A stretch of 64,000 nucleotides of DNA, taken from Aquila chrysaetos chrysaetos (taxonomy: Eukaryota; Chordata; Aves; Accipitriformes; Accipitridae). This document shows positions 13,116-28,604 of this stretch, one piece after another; position 1 is the stretch's first letter; each line of letters opens with the position of its first letter. The notes under the pieces were generated by a model. That model searched no databases, was not told where the DNA came from, and saw only the letters and a program-made list of their open reading frames with translations. Where the stretch lies: the NCBI RefSeq assembly GCF_900496995.4, contig NC_044024.1:310001-374000 (forward strand). The letters run 5' to 3'. The position numbers and the translations under genes were made by a program.

Positions 13116-16100
13116 CTATCATATGTTTCTATTGATTTTTTTTTTCCAAATTAACCTTAGGTAGCTTGAAATCAAACAATTAAAAAAAAACCAAACTACC
13201 ATCTTTTGACTTCTCACAGTTTTTCAGGTTTTCTGGATAAATAAGCTGGATACAGATGGCTTTGGTTGCTGGAAATATTGGAGGCATTGGGTCTGAACAA
13301 GTGTTCCTAGTTTGCTCAGGATTGCTGATGCCTTCTGCCTGTTTTCACTGGCAAACCGAAGTTTGCTGATAAAGGAGGAAAACAGAGGAGAAAACAGACT
13401 TTGGCTTCCATTTGGCCTTTAGGGCTTGGGCTGGAGATGCTCAGCACCTTGGCAAATATAGCTCACATCCAACACTTGGAAAGAAATGGTGAGGAGAGGG
13501 ACAGTAGAGCCCAGGAGCTCAGCGCTGAGTTGGGCTGCGCAGGCAGCTCTAACAGGAGCACAATTTGTTCAAGGGACAAGATGACATGAGAATCTCTCTG
13601 AAACCCTCCCACTCTCCATCCCTGAGTCAATGGGCATGAGAATAAAGACATCTGACGGCAGTGCGTGCATGGGTGTGGGGGCACTGGGGAGGGGGAAACT
13701 TCTGAGGAGAAGCAAATGTTTATTCTGTTCTGTTGTTTAAAGCCCATACACTGGATGGCCAAGACTGCCTACGAGGCTCGGAAGGGAGACTGTATTGCCC
13801 AAGGAGTTGCTGGGGAACAATGGAAGGAAATACGGACTTGGAGAATGACAAAATGGGGGAGTTGTGGCGAGAGGATGTGAGCAGGATGGTGTTGGGAAAG
13901 CGGATGTGAGAAACTGCACGCTGCTGCTGGACCCAGCTTTCTGCCTCCTGGTTTTGCTCTCTCAGCAACCTCTAGAAAGATTGTGAGGGCCGTATCCAGG
14001 CCCTCTCCCAGCAGAGAGCTCCCAGAGTGGCTTATTCACAAGGGGTTCAGTGGGATCCCATCCCTGCTGAACCATCCTGCGGTTACGCTGTCAGCATCAA
14101 TATGCCTCTGAGGACAAGTTACCCACTCTCTGCAACAGAGAGCAGTTTCTCATGTGCTCCAAAATACGCATGAGAAACGTGTTTTACTGGAGCCAGTTCT
14201 GCAAAGTCCTCCTGAAGAAACTGTCCATTTCCAGGCTGCCTGGGCTTGCTGACGATGCATTTATGTTACTGATGTCACAAAGCCTGAGAGGGCAAGGCTT
14301 CAGGCAGCAAAGGCACGAGGTGCACATTGCACTGCCTTGTCCTCACTGGCTGACTGAGAGAGACAGGCGTCCTGGGTTCTTCACCAGCTCCTGTCTGTGG
14401 TTTGCACCTGACCTTGGGGAATGCGCTCATCTGCCTATTTCCTCGCCTGCCACTTGGAGGAAATGGCACTCACCTGCCTGCTCAAAGGATGATTCACATC
14501 ACTATCAGTCTCAAAAAATGAGATAGGAGGTTATTCACTGCTTCATCTGGAAGAAAGAGCTATGGCCACCAGTCTGTGGGCAGCTGGCACACCCATTCTC
14601 TACCGTTTACCCTGCAGACTTTGCTATTGGGAAGTGCCCAGTGCTGATCTTTTCTATGAAAGCCCCAGCAAGGTTTCCTGAGCTTGGAGAATGGTGGGAG
14701 CATCTCTAGGAGTGACAGGAAAAGATGCAGTCTGCAGAGGCTACAGTTTCTTTTCCACTTGAATCAATAATTTTCCACTATGATTCCATTTATCAAAACC
14801 ATAAATAAACAGAAAAGGATAATAAAAACCCCTCAGAAATGAGGGAATGCAATAGCAGCCATGATTTTGGACTGTCTTCCTGATGGAAAGGCTTATGTTA
14901 ACAGATCAAGGTAGAAATCGGGTATATGGGTTTCCAGCTTAGGGTTGATCCAGTTTTAATATCTCTGTGAAGAGACCAAAGCAATCTGGCCAGATTAGGA
15001 ATTGCTACTGCGTTTCTAGGAAGTGCAAAGGAGAATGAACACATCTTTAGCACTTGAAAGTACATACAAGTGTGGTTCACTGTATGAATATAAAACCAAC
15101 CTTAATTGTACGAGAACTGCCAAAATGTTTATAAACTTCTAGTGAAGTGACATGAATCCTACTGAAGAAGCCTCGGATTCTCCTGTACACATAATAAAGA
15201 TATGTTAGGCTAAACAAATCAATAAAGAGGGCACAGAAAATGTTAAACAGACTCAACATATATTCCTGGCTGCAGTCAGTCTTGGGCTTGTTTATCACTT
15301 CTCGCGCACCTCAATATTTGGGTGTCAGGGCTGCACTGACCTGCAGTCCCATGAGTCCTGCTTTATTCCCCTTTGTTCCTTCCTGCAAACTGTCCATGGA
15401 AGGGAGTGCCAGACATGAAGAATTTGGGAGAGGACAAAGTTTATTCTCAGAAGATATAAAAACTGCCCCCATCAGGCAAATTCGTGTAACTTCACTCTAC
15501 AGTATTTTAGCACCCGTCATCAGACACAGCAGCAGCAGCAGACCCGAGTGGAACTGAATAATCGCTTTCACTGTTCCACTCGTGTTTGGTGAGGGAACAA
15601 AAGGCAACAGACTTCCTTCAGTGGTGTTTTTAATCTTAAAATTATTTCCTCAGAAATAGCATTTTTGCATTTTATTTACATACATGCAAATAGCATTTGA
15701 TTTTCCAAATTAAATCACACTTTTCATTTGCAGATCACAGCACTTAACAAAGAATGGAGTACATCTCACAGTTTGCATTGTACAGGTGAGAAACTAGACA
15801 AGTGCCTGTCTTGAGAAAAGAGATGAATGACACTGTCTTTGAGGTCTCAGAAAGTCTTCCCCTGAAATGTAAAAATTTCCAAGTGTTCTCCACCAGAGCC
15901 ATCCTTAACTCATTCATGCTCTGACTGCAGTCCTGACTGCTCACAGAGCCGTGTTTAAACGGTGCCACTCTCTCTCAGCTCTAAAACCCACTGATGAATG
16001 TGGTCCTGGTCAACAGTATTGTAATCTCAGGTCCTGGCTCACCTGCTCTCTTCAACTGTGGCACTTAACTGCTGCTCCATTTCTAGATCCTGACCCAGCA

Positions 16101-19100
16101 CTTCTGCCAGCACACCGTGTTCCAGAGCTACAGTGCTAACTTTTATCCACCATGCCAAATTAAAGAGTGGCTAAATGCCATGAGTAAGCTTTCCACCAAC
16201 ACCAAGATGAGACCTACATTATGCATTGAACTTGAACAAAACAAGTACTGAAGAGGAGCTTGTGCTCTAGTTGCTAAAGACTTGGCATACATTCCAATGC
16301 TAAAAACTGTACTTGTGGTTGAAGATAAAACAAATGCTGAAATGATTGACAGCTCAGGAACATACAGGGTATTACAGCGCATGAAAAACTACAGCACACT
16401 CATTCTAAGGAAGCCAAAATGCTTAATACTGAATGCTGTGTCCTGTGCTTGTGAGACTTTCATCCATCCATTTCACCATTTTGCTGAAAAAGCAGTGATC
16501 TAACCAGGGAGAATCTAGAAAAGAAAAATTTGCTGATTGAGGATTTTACAGGAAAAGCTTATGTGAAGGAATAGAAAAGGATTGAACTGGGAAATCACCA
16601 TATGTATAATCCTGTCCTCTGCCTAGGTCATGCGGCACACCAGAAAAATTTGAAAGTGTAAGCACTCAGGTGGAAAGGAAATTATTTATAACAGTAATGC
16701 CAGTAGGACATACCTAGGAGCTGTACGTTGCAAAAATAAAAAAAAATTGGAAGAATCTCAGAAAAATTTCTTGACACTGAGATGTGTTAGGCTGTTAATT
16801 GTTTCCTGAAAAGAATTGATGAAAGCTTCATCACCTAGGAAATTTTAAACTTTTCTCAAGCAAACAATGCAGACTGTCCCATAGGAACCAATTCTGTGCT
16901 ATCCAAGCAAAATGGATTAGACCTATCAACAGGTCTTTTCTATATTTAATTTCTGTGATACATTTATGGAATGCTGCCCATGTGCCAAACCACAGGAAAG
17001 TCTTCACACTTTCCTAATTTAAAGACTCCTTGCTGCAAAGCCCCAAAGCCTCATGCTGTCCAATTTAGATTCCAGCAACAGCATAGGCTTTGCTCAGTGT
17101 TGAAAACTGCTCCATGGCTATTTTCCATTCAGCTGCATCATTGCTTGAGTAAAAAAATCCCATGTAGAGGTACAGTTTGGAGAGAAAAATGGGTGTTGGC
17201 CTTGTTGGATTGACTTCCACAGGACAGATGAAACCTGGTTAAAGGCTGAAAGAAGAAAATTGACAGGTATCTGATGCACACATAGAAAATATGTAGCTCA
17301 GTTTCCCTTGTGGACTGTCTTCCTTTATTACTCAAGAAGGACTGCAGTTATGCATGAAAATACCTGTGAATAAGCCAGAACCTGAAAATTACAAAGGGCT
17401 AAGGCATTCAAAAAAAATCAAAGTCTCATCATGGGCAATTAACTCATCATTAAAGTAGGCTGAAAGAGGGTGATGATTAGAGCGGTCTGATTTTATCAAA
17501 CTCCCTGAGCATGTTAAAGTTGATAAACTCCTTCAACAATTTGCATATAAGCTCAAGAGAAGGTGGAGTGGAGCCATGTGGCCATCCCCAATGAATCTAA
17601 AGCCTTTTGCACTATTTTTCTCTTTTTATGTGTTTTCCCTTTATGCTGGGCACATGTGTGTGTATAAGCACAAGCACATATCACTTTTCTAAGGCCACTA
17701 TTTCCAATCCTGAAAAAAATTGTACACCACACTTGTATTTTCAGCCCTATGCCTCCACTGGTGTTTTAATCACTTTTAGTACAAGTACAGTATCCTCTAA
17801 GAATATGCTCCAGGGACTTACCTAGCAAAGGGTTGAAGGGCCTGAGAAATGGATTTAAAATTGATTGGGGTTGCAACAGTGTAAAAAATGCACAGGTAAA
17901 ATACAAAGGCTTTTGCTATTTCTCTTGGGACCTTACATCTCACTATAAGGTTGTTTTACTTTTTATGGTTACTGGTTAGCTTAATGTCCTCTTCACACAA
18001 TTTTCATATTCCTCTCAGCTGTAGACTTGCAAGCAAAATATGTAATTTGTCCCCAGTCTTCATATCTCCAGGTGTGTGCCTGTGCTATCTCTGTGCTCCT
18101 CTGGTTACTCTTTGCCTAATATGCAAGGGCCGCACAGTGCTTATCTCAGTGTAGAAGTCAGCCACGTCATTTTATTTCCTGGATTAGGATCTATAAAAAG
18201 TCACATTCCTGGAATCAGAAACCTCCCAAACCCATCCTGTGTCCAGTGCGACACAGATGCCTTGCTGCAAGCAAACCCCTCCGCCCTCCTTTTGTAAGAT
18301 CAGGAACAACAGTGTGTGAGTCCAACAGCCCATGTTAAAAATAAATGACAAGTCCTAAATGGAGTGATTTCCTTGTCCCAGAGCAGGGCAATTGGCCACT
18401 GTGAATATTTCCCTTTTCCACTGCTCATGTCCTTCCCTCTCGCAGGATCCCAGCATGGAGCCCAGGCACAGCCCAGCAGCAGAAGGGTCCGAATCCTCGT
18501 GGGGCTGCTGAGATTGTCCACTGCCCTAGTCTCTGCCTCCTTCCTTGTCCCTTTCCCCTCTTCATCCACGCAGAGATGTGTGCTCAGGGGGCTGCCAAGA
18601 GACAAACCCCTCCCCACTTTGCTTCGACCCTGCTCCAGGTCCCCAGCGCCTTGCGGGTCTGGCCCTCCCTGGGGTTTGCTGCAAGGACAGAGGGGAGCTG
18701 GAGGAAGCTGGCTGCCCGGCACCCCGGCAGGAGGAAGAGGGGACCTCTGTCTCTGTCACCCTCTCCGTTCCTTTGAATTGCCACGCTCACCTTGGGAACT
18801 GTAGCAGAAAGCAACATTTCTGGCCATTCGTGTGAGGGGCTACAGTTTTACTATCTCAAAGAAAATATGCTGTTTGCATTGGTGCTTGCCTGTCACAGCC
18901 TGCCGAGGAGGCTTGTTGGGGACCTGGAGGGGAGAGGGAACCTCGCTGGGTCAGAGGCAGAGCCCAGCACTGACATCGCACTGTGGATGTAGACATTTCT
19001 TTTCCTTCTTTCCTCACACTTTTATTTAATCATTAAACCTTTGCAAAAGAGTAAAGACACCCCTCTCACATCTTGTCTGTTTTTTGCAGTGGCTGCATTA

Positions 19101-22100
19101 CATGGAGCTGGATGGTGGCACCACTCACACATCCAGAGAGACAGATTTGTGTAGGGTTAAGGTAAAACTTAGGTGTCGGTGAGCTCTGCTGGATTTCAGC
19201 TCTCATTGCCCCAGCTTTGCTAGCATTACCTTCTGTGACAACTCCACAGTGGCTTTGTAGATCTGCACAGTGGAAAATATTTCAGGCTCTTGGATGGCTG
19301 ATGCATGTACACCGCTTGCTGGCATGGGTTTCTTCTTAAAAGGCATTGTTTTGAAATGCCGTTGAGAATTATCTTGATTCTTGCAGAAGCTGGAGGGCCC
19401 CCATCCTGTGCCACTGCCTATTTGGGGAGGAAAGAAGAAAAACAACAACTCAAAGTATTCACTTTTTCTTAAGAAGCCCTACATATCCCAGTGCCCTTTG
19501 CAGAGCTTTGGGCCTTGGTATGTGTCAGAGCTAGGGGGGGACCATGAGATCTGGAGGAGGTCCTCAGGGCCTAGAAACATGGCTTGGCAAACTACAACCC
19601 TTGATTTTCATGCCCTGCTCCATCCAAACACATTCAACACCTTGTTCTGCCCTGGTCAAGACTCTCCCATCATGTCTCATGTAGAGAAGCCAGTTATACA
19701 CAAAAAAGTAAAACAGTACATCTCTCAGAGAAGGCAGAGCTATAATACAGCACTTCATGAATTACCTTTTATTCTAAACATTGAAATAGTTTTCACTGTT
19801 TGCCGTGGTGAGCAATTGCACTTACCTAATCTGCTCCTGAATTTATTCAATATCAAAGGCTCAGAGGACCTGCTTATCTTCTAAGCTTTTAGTATTCCTT
19901 GATGGAGGTGAGTCTGCATCCTAAGACACTCTCTCTTGCTTTACTACCCATTCCAGTAAATGGTAGCAGCAAGTTTTGAAGTATGGCTATGTCCTGAAGT
20001 TATCCTTTTGTGTTGATGGGGAAGGCTGAATAGTTCACAGTCTAGCTACAGTGGATGTGTTTAGTGCCAATAAAGAGGGTCTCCACAAACTGTAGAAGGT
20101 GATGGTTTCTGCTTAGCTGTAGTATAGGTACATGGTTATACCTGTGCAGCAGAGGAGGACCTGACAAACACTCATCTATTTTATATATATTGACTGGTTA
20201 TGCTGACTTTGGATTGACTTGAGCAGGTGATGAACTGCATTAAAGCTGTAGCTGCAGTCAAAAGTCTTCTGGAGAAAGTAAAAGATCACTTACTGATATG
20301 CTCATCCCAGTACAGGATTGCAAGGGATACACCTTCACTATCAACACACTACCTTTGTTCCTTAGCTTCTTTATAAGTACAGCTTCAGGTGTTATTTCAC
20401 ATCCCTCGTGAGCCACATCCTGTATCCCAGTAGTGATATGGCCAGTCTTTCCTCCCGGAGGGTGTACTTGGTTAGAGGCAGGGAGAAGCAGCGGAGGGCA
20501 GGGGACACAGCCAGCAAGAGGAGGGGTGCTAACATCCATCAGGGTGTAGAAAAGCAGCCAAAGAGCTGTCAGGGTGTAAGGTGGCTTTGTGAGGGTGTTT
20601 GTGAAGGTGGTTTCCAAAGACAAAACGTACTGAGCTTTGTGCTCCCTTTTTATGGGCTAGTTTAATCCACCAGGGACTCACTGAAGGGAGCAAAAATAAG
20701 ATAAGATCTGATCCTCTCAGGGAATTAAGAAAGCAGAATTCCTCCTGAGCTTTACTCAATACTTTACTGACCTCCTGCTCTAACACATCCCTCATTAAGA
20801 TTGCTGGTCTTAAGTCAAAGGCCTTGACACTGGCGACAAGTTCTGCACAGACAGAGGTGTCCCTGCTCCTTGCAGGGCTGGGGCTTAAATTTGCAAATTT
20901 TGTAAAATTACATTTCTGCGAATCGTTGGACTTCTGAGGCTCCCTGTTCTGTGAAATGGGAGTTGAGAGACATTGTGTAACATCTGCCCTTTGATTTGCA
21001 TGAAATATTAATTGCAGGCAGACTCCCACCCAGACCCAGAGGTACAGGCGCACCCCTCCAGGCATAACCGGAACTACAGTGTTTGATTAAGAATTCATGT
21101 CCTAAGGCTTTTAAAATGTTTTTGTTTTTTGTCAGTTTTTCCCCTCCCGTCTTTGCACTAGTGCCACGCACTTCCTAGGATAGGAATTAGTAGGAGAAAA
21201 AAATGATGATGGAGACAGACGAGCAGAAACATCTGTCAGCCAAATGGTCTCTGAAGACTGAAGCTCCAATTTTCAGTCTATGAACGGCACTTTTTGTCTC
21301 CTGCCAGAGGGTGAGTATGGATGGGTGCCCAGGAGTCAAACAAGAGCTGAGCAGAGAAAGCATCAGCACAGCCAGTAATACAGGAAAAGGCGGAATTTTT
21401 GTGGAATCTTCTCTCTTTCCTGCTGGTTTCCTGCTTACTCCATGTGAGCAACAGAGACAGCTTTTGTATTGGAAACTGAAGCACAGCAGCTATTCTGGGA
21501 TGACCAGACTGAGGAAAATAGCCTGTGGATAACCCACTGCCACTAACCTGACTTCAACCTTTGTTGTGATGTATGATTTGGCTAACAACTGCTCAGATTT
21601 CCAGGAGTTTGGTCAAAGTTCTCATTCTTTTTCTTTTTATGTCTCTCATTCCTTTGGTGAAAGCCTGTCAGCCATCCAGCATCAGGGAGGATGGGCACAC
21701 TGGAAGTCAGCCCCGTTACCAGACCTACTGATCTCACACACATGCACAAGCAGTTCCGCCTACATAGGTTCTCCCTCTCACTGTCCTAAGAGTTTCTGTT
21801 TATTAATATATGTTGATCTATGTGGTCTATTAATTCAGGAAAACCTTTATCTGGAGATCTCACAAGCTTTTTTTGGTGTAAGGACTAATAAAACCCTTTC
21901 ACTTGAGTTTCCTGCTGTTGAAGAACAAAAATTAAGATGGACATTCACCAAGATGTTTCTTTCATTGTGTTTTAGACTTGGTATGGCAGTGAGGTGGTGT
22001 GATTTATGGCGAACACTACATCCAGTACCAGGCTGGTGTAAGCTACGTAACCATGTGTTTTTATAAATAGATTACATTTATCTCAAAGGCAGAAGGCTGG

Positions 22101-25100
22101 TGGAGGAACTTTCCCAGGGTCCTGACAGTATTTTGCATAAAAAGGAGGAAAAAAACCAACACAAAACCTTACAAAAATATATCATACTGCAGTTTTTGAA
22201 TGGCTTATACTACAAAAGCCTGACCTACCTGAGAATAAATCTCAATCAGACTAAATGAGTCTGCTTCTTTTGAAAGAAAAGCTTGCTTTCTTTTAAAAGA
22301 AAACAGTCCATGCCCCATCCCAAGAACCTGGCCTACAAGCAAGTGCTGGAGGGATGGGAGGCTTGAGAGATAATTCGCTAACCAACACTCTGTTATCATT
22401 ATGGCTCAAACGTGATTAATTCCTGTGGAATTTGTTGTAATAATATTAGTCTTGGTGACCTCATTTGTTATGCATGTTGCTGCCATTAGGACTCCTATGT
22501 GTTACCTAAAAGATACGGAGCTCGTAGCCACCTGTGCTGTACCTGCGGTGAGGATATCTGGATCTCCTCATCTGCAGTTGCTGCCCAATCCTTCCCCCTT
22601 GGCAGCTGAAGCTGTCAAAGGAGAACCACTGGCAGTGATTTAGATGGTTTGGGCTTCAGGACTGGTTCAATGTCCCAGCATGTTTAAGACTTTGCTTTGC
22701 TACTGCTCCACTCTGGAGCGGAGAAATCCCCTCTTTGTTTAATTTGTCTTTGTTGAGTTTTGGCATTCACTTTTTTGTCATATTTCATCAACCTGGTCAA
22801 ATCTCTCCTCTTTATCCATCTTCTTACTTCTCTCTCCTGACAGATACTGAGGTCTGCTGGCCCGGACTGTTCCTTCCATCCGCAGCATGACTGTTATCTG
22901 AACTTGATTACAAAAAGCAGGAAAGATTAAATCAGTTTAAAATCCTCTTTTGTTTGCAAAATGTATGTGGGACAATCACAACTACTGTCAGAGGTTGCTG
23001 GACTCAGATCATCTACCCAGGGTTTAGAATACTAATCCATTTTCAATGAAGTGACCGCTGCAATTCCCTCTATGCTGTTTAACTCTCATACAATTAAACA
23101 AGGTTTATCTGATACTTAGAGTCAGATTAATGTAATTTTCTTGAGTTCGAGCCCTGCTCCTAAAAGTTACCCACATGCTGTGTGCATCCAGCAAGCCAGC
23201 AGGTCCAGAAGATTCCTGTGTGGGTGCCCAGCGCTGGAGAAGACCTTCTGACCATGCAGTGGCAGGACTCAGGGCTGCTCAGTGCTTCACAAGATCTAGA
23301 CACACACCCTGTAATCTTGTACCTTGAGCTACCTTGATCCCTATGCTCACTTTGCAGGTCTGCCCTATAAGGTTAATAAACACTGACTTCACAGCAGCTG
23401 TAAAACTTCTTTGGTGTCTGCACCATGAGATATATTATTAACGATCAATTTCTTTGTCCTCCCAAGGACATTTTGTCCTGTTCTCTCAATGTGCTCTGCA
23501 AACATGAGTTAATGCATTTCCCTTGGCTTCATTTCATGTCGTTCTTTTTAATTTTAGCTTGTATCTGAAACCAATGGGATGAAACTGTGCAAAAGGACAT
23601 TTAAGATTGAAACCCCGTTAGAAAAATGTCCTAGCAGCAAGATCTGTAAAACCTTGGCAGCATTTCCCAAGGTGAGGGGATGGAAGCCCAGCCGCTTAAA
23701 TCATGTTAATCTGGGCTTGGTATGCAGCTTGGAAATGTGCTGCAGGGAACCAAATTATGCTGGGCTAAAGTGCCTTTCCACTCGTATGAATCTTCCCACC
23801 CCAGATGTGAGGCTTGAAACAGATGCCATGGAGGGCAGACATCTCTTTGTAGTCTCCCTTTTTGAAAATAAAAGACAGTTTGGTTTTCTTCTGCCCTCAC
23901 TTCCCATGAACAACCCCTGGAAGAACTGACTGGTAGAAATATCTAAGAAAACACGAACTAATGTCAAAGCTTGCTGAGAACAAATAATAAATTAGGGAAC
24001 AGCAGCAGAAAAGACAGTCCCTTCCTAATGGCCATCTCCTTGGGAACAGACTCACCCTGTATGAGCCAGGTGTATTCATCAGGAAGGTCAGGTTCTGACT
24101 ACTGCATCTGAGCTGGGAGCTGCCAGCAAAGTGACTGCACACAGAGGATGTGTTCTCAGACTGGAACAAGCAAATAGTTTTAAATAGTGAGTCAAATAGA
24201 GAAAAGGGGGGGGGGCAGGGAACAGAAAACTTGCAGAGTGTGAACTGTATTGAATAAATTACTATGAGTAATTCCTGCTGCACACAAGAGAAGAAAATGA
24301 GCTGTTTAAAAGATTCTAATGTCCTTCAAAACACATAAAAAGTCTTTGTTCTTAAATGCTTTTTCTTTTAGCTTAACAACCCTGAAATGTTTTTACTACT
24401 TTTCCACCAAGTGTGGACCACCCTGGATTTCAGGAATAGTCAGCAATGATTCCTTCCCAATCCCAATACTGCTCCCATGGTATTTGTGTTCCCTACTAAT
24501 AGTGGGAGCAAAGTAGCTTCCTGGGCATTTGAAGAAGAACAACCAAGGCAGCCCTTCAAAACCATTTCATCATCGTATGCAGCCCTGATCCCAGTTGCTT
24601 TAATATCTACAATACTTGAGCATGGCACCACTGATGCTACCTGTGATGCTCGAATGTTGTCACTCTTCTTGGAGAAAAGACTCCTCCTGCTCTCCAGGTG
24701 GCAATCCTTTGCTTGCTGCAGAGACCTAGGATGTCCACCACATCCCATTCCTGCCTGACCTCCTCACACAATGTGCAGTACTTCATCTCTCATGTTCTTG
24801 CTCTTTTGTATCAAAACAACCTTCATAGCAGAACTGATTTTGTGATGATTTAGGCAAGGATATAAATATTACAGTGCTTGAATCATTGTATAGCAGCTGA
24901 TGGTCACTGAAAAAGAAGAAAAAAAGAGCAGCGTAGGAACGCCCAAGTTTTCCTGATGCTTTGGGATGTCCCAGTTGGCAGAGCAGTGTATAAACTACAT
25001 ACTTCCCAGATCACATCCCTCCAGCTTCAGCTGATTCCCAGGCTATGTCTACGCTGCTGAACAAAACATTGCCAGCTTGAGAGCTTAAGCACTGGACTGG

Positions 25101-26479
25101 TGATTGTCTGTCCTGCTTAATTATTAGTTTGCACCCTGGCACTATTTTAGCCTTCGCTAACAATACTCTCCAAAATGATGCCTGAACATTGTTTGGACAG
25201 TATCATAAATCAGGAGCCATTGCCAATAGGCAGCATGGGCAAGCATACAGTTTCATGGTATGAAAACACTGCTCTGATGTATTGCAGCACAGGATGTGTG
25301 TTCTTTCATGTGCTTTGAACTGAAAAAAAGGGCATGAAAAATTGAGGCTTAAGCCCTACGACCACAAGGCTTCCACATGCTGGAGACAAAGGACCAAGAG
25401 CTTTGTAATGTGGACACAACCAATCCGCACTGTTTGACCCCAGGACTCATGGAATGGCCTGTTCTATTCAGCGCTGTCGGCAGCGCTGGGTGGTCTTTAC
25501 GGAAACTGAGTTTGGTCCTGGTGAAAGCAACGCGATGGGGTAGGGTCGTGCCCTGCTCCAACCGGGCGAGCCGCCCTGTGCTGTGGACATGGGCGACTGC
25601 TGGGTGGGGAGGTGCTGCCTCCCCCTCCTCTTCTCCAAGCTGCAAGGTGGGATGGCTGGCACATTGCCTCCTGCCCGTCAGTGCCGGGCTGTGCCGGCTG
25701 GACCACATCCGACTGCAGGCACCCAGGCTGTCCGGTCAACCCTGTGCAATCCGGGGCTCCCCAGGGCACTGCTGTGCTGCGCTATGGGCTACAGGTTAGG
25801 AGGGAGGAAGCTTTTCTTTTGGAAGAAAAACCTCTCCTTTAAAGCCTGATAAGGGCCAGCCAGGAATGAAAGAAAATGGGAAGCAGTGCCACTGTGCCAC
25901 TTCAGCCTTTACTGGACCTTGTCAGACTTTATTGCTAATACATTTAAATCAGGCCCACAGCTGAAATGCAGAAGGTTTTTAAGGGTGTTCCTCTTTCAAG
26001 TTCTCCCTGCCAGAAAGAGTTTTCACCACAGTGATCCCTGGGACCTCTTTTCTGACCAGACGGGCGGGAGAGCAGCTTGCCAGCAGCAACAGCAGCCCCA
26101 GCCACCCTGGTAGCAGCTCCCATGGCCACCACAGCTCCTGCCCTCTCTCCAGCCTCTCTGGCCCTGGAGGACTGAAGCCCCTTTAGACTTGCCATCTGCC
26201 TCAGCCCCTGCATCTCTCTCTGCTGCACAGCACAGAGGGAGGGAGAGGAGAGCTGCACGTTAGCTCTGAGGCTGATGGCCAGTTCTGCCTGGCAGGTACC
26301 CACCAAAAGTGGCAGGTCTAGGGAAGGTACGATCTAACTGGGCAAACGTTTTCAGTGTGTGGCAAGCTCAAGAGAGATGCTAAAGCCAGGATTTTGACAG
26401 AAGTAAAATGCTTCTAATCTTTTTTATGTGAGCTAAAAAAATAGTGGAAGACAAACGTGCCTTCAAGCTATGGTCACTC

Positions 26480-26512
26480 TCTGTGTGTGTGTGTATAAGT
26501 GTGTGTGTCTGT
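26480..26512. repeat. (GT)n microsatellite, interrupted
   Basis: Alternating TG run broken once by ataa and once by c. It is a typical dinucleotide microsatellite and probably polymorphic. Confidence 0.9.
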
Positions 26513-28590
26513 ATAAAGTGAGAAAAGGTTTAAAAGACAAAGAACCCCAAACTCTTGGGTCACGTGAAGTAAGAAATGTTTTTTATTTTTCTCATGGGAA
26601 CATGATGCAAAAGGCGAAGAACCAATAGCTGAAAGAAAAAAGTATCTGAAATATGCATTTATTTTATTCTTCCCATGTTTTAGCAAGTGAAAAAATGTTA
26701 TATATGGGAAGAAACCGGAGAACCCTTTCACTTTATCAAATAAATGAAAGGAAATATGAGGAAGACCATGCCCCCACTCAGTATCCATATACATTTTTAT
26801 TGATCTCCAAAAGATTGATTAAAGTGAAAAAATGTGGCCCTGAATAGAGAAACAAAATGTTTCAGTCCCTGAGACTGAAATGCCCTGAGAAAATGACATT
26901 GCAGAACACATTTTCATTGACAAATTGCACCAGTGACAGTGTGACTTGGGAGCTGCTCAAAGGGGATGAATGACCTCCGGGTAGCTGTGAGCAGGAAAGC
27001 TCGTAGGACCCCAGGAACGGGAGCCAGAGCCCCACACAGATCTGCAGGGGAGCTCCAGGTCTGCTGCAGGAGCAAGGTGCATTGGCACGGCCGTGCAGCT
27101 TACAGAACAGGCACTGCCATTTTGTCTGCATTGTCCTTTTCTCTCCCTCCCCACGTGCTCATGGGAGCTCTGATCCCCACTCTGAAGTGCAGATACTCTT
27201 GATGATTCAGCTCAGGTGTCCTTGCAGAGTAATAATGTCTTTTTGCCCCTGCTCCACTGTGATCTGCAGCTGCTGTCACTCTCCGCAGTCCAGCCAAACC
27301 CACCTGTTTGCACTTACTTATAGAGTCAAATGCCAGCCCTGCTTTCCCTGGAGGCTGGCTTCCCTCCCTCAGGGTGCGAGCAGCCTGTGGGTCAGCTCAG
27401 TTTCTCACCTTGTTTGATGTCCTCTCAGCCCGGACACTGTCACCGGCCCCTTTCCTGCAGGACATTCCAGTGGTGAGTACTCACACTGTGGCTGATGTGT
27501 GATCTGCGTGCCCAGTGCTGGCTGCGTGGCGTGGTCTTTCGCTCACCTGTCCCTTTTGTTCCTCAAGTTTCCCCTGTCTTAAGGCATTAGTAGCATAAAA
27601 CTTGTTACAGTGCTCATCCCAACTGGAAACACCTGCAAAACTTGTGGGACTGTAACTGCCAGATAGCAAGAAGGAACTTTGCGAGGGTCAGGCTGAAGGA
27701 TGCAAAGCTATGCCAATGGAAGAAAGATGGTAGAGCTGATTTCTGTGCCTTGACAGTCAAAGCTGCTATGCCTCTGTGTGCTGGAAGTCTGCTTTGCCAC
27801 TGCAGAGTGGATCCTGTACCTGTCCTTGTGAAGAGTCTACTTGTTGTCACTTGCTTCTGACCCCTAATATAAGTTGGGAAGGTTGGGTGTGCATCTCCAG
27901 GTCTTGGGGTGTAAAAATCATACAGGGATTCCTGCACGTGTCTTCCATTAAGGCAATGATGGGGAGTATAGACCACCTTTGGACATCACACAAAGCATAA
28001 TTCTAGAGAAGCTGTGCATGAGCTCCCAAAGGGGCCCAAGAAGGAGCCACCCAAATATGATATGGGCAGTTTGGAATATTTTAAACAGGAAACAGAAGGA
28101 GTGTAGTTAAACTACATAATGCAGGCATCTCCAATGGAACCAAAGTTGGAAGCCTTGACTCTCTCTGTGGTCCGTGCAGGAGGGAAGGTCTCTCCAGAGG
28201 CCAGCATAGGACAGGCAGCAGTTATGGTGCATCTGCTGGAGGCGCTTCTAGGCAAAATGGGATCTACATTTCCACATCAATGATGTGCCTAGCAAGGGAG
28301 ATAGGCTCTTAACTTGGGAAGTTAAATTAAGTGCCTGGCATCAGACTGTGGCGACAGTAGGAGTAATAAGTTTTAGGTGTCTTAAATAGGAGCTGAGCAA
28401 TTTAAAAATCATCACTCTATTTAAGATGCACTTTGCCTTGGGGGTCTGAGGCTGTCATCAACAGTTCAGGGGTTGAACTTGAGGATCACTCGTGTGATCC
28501 TGTACCTGGTACTTCAATCACGGTGGTTGCTGCCGCCTCAGTTTTGTCCGTGCTCCGTAGTCTGCAAGTCCTCTGAGGCAGAAGTTGCCT

Positions 28591-28604
28591 CCCCCCCCCC
28601 CCCC
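28591..28604. repeat. C14 homopolymer
   Basis: Fourteen uninterrupted C on the plus strand within otherwise mixed sequence. It is prone to length errors in sequencing. Confidence 0.9.

Noticed and set aside
20529-21065. 178-codon minus-strand frame
   Set aside because: No recognisable domain, signal peptide or splice-consistent neighbours. The length is within chance expectation for a 64-kb window.
23141-23160. tRNA-like T-loop text (gagttcgagccctgctcc)
   Set aside because: No matching acceptor stem, D-arm or anticodon arm could be placed around it.
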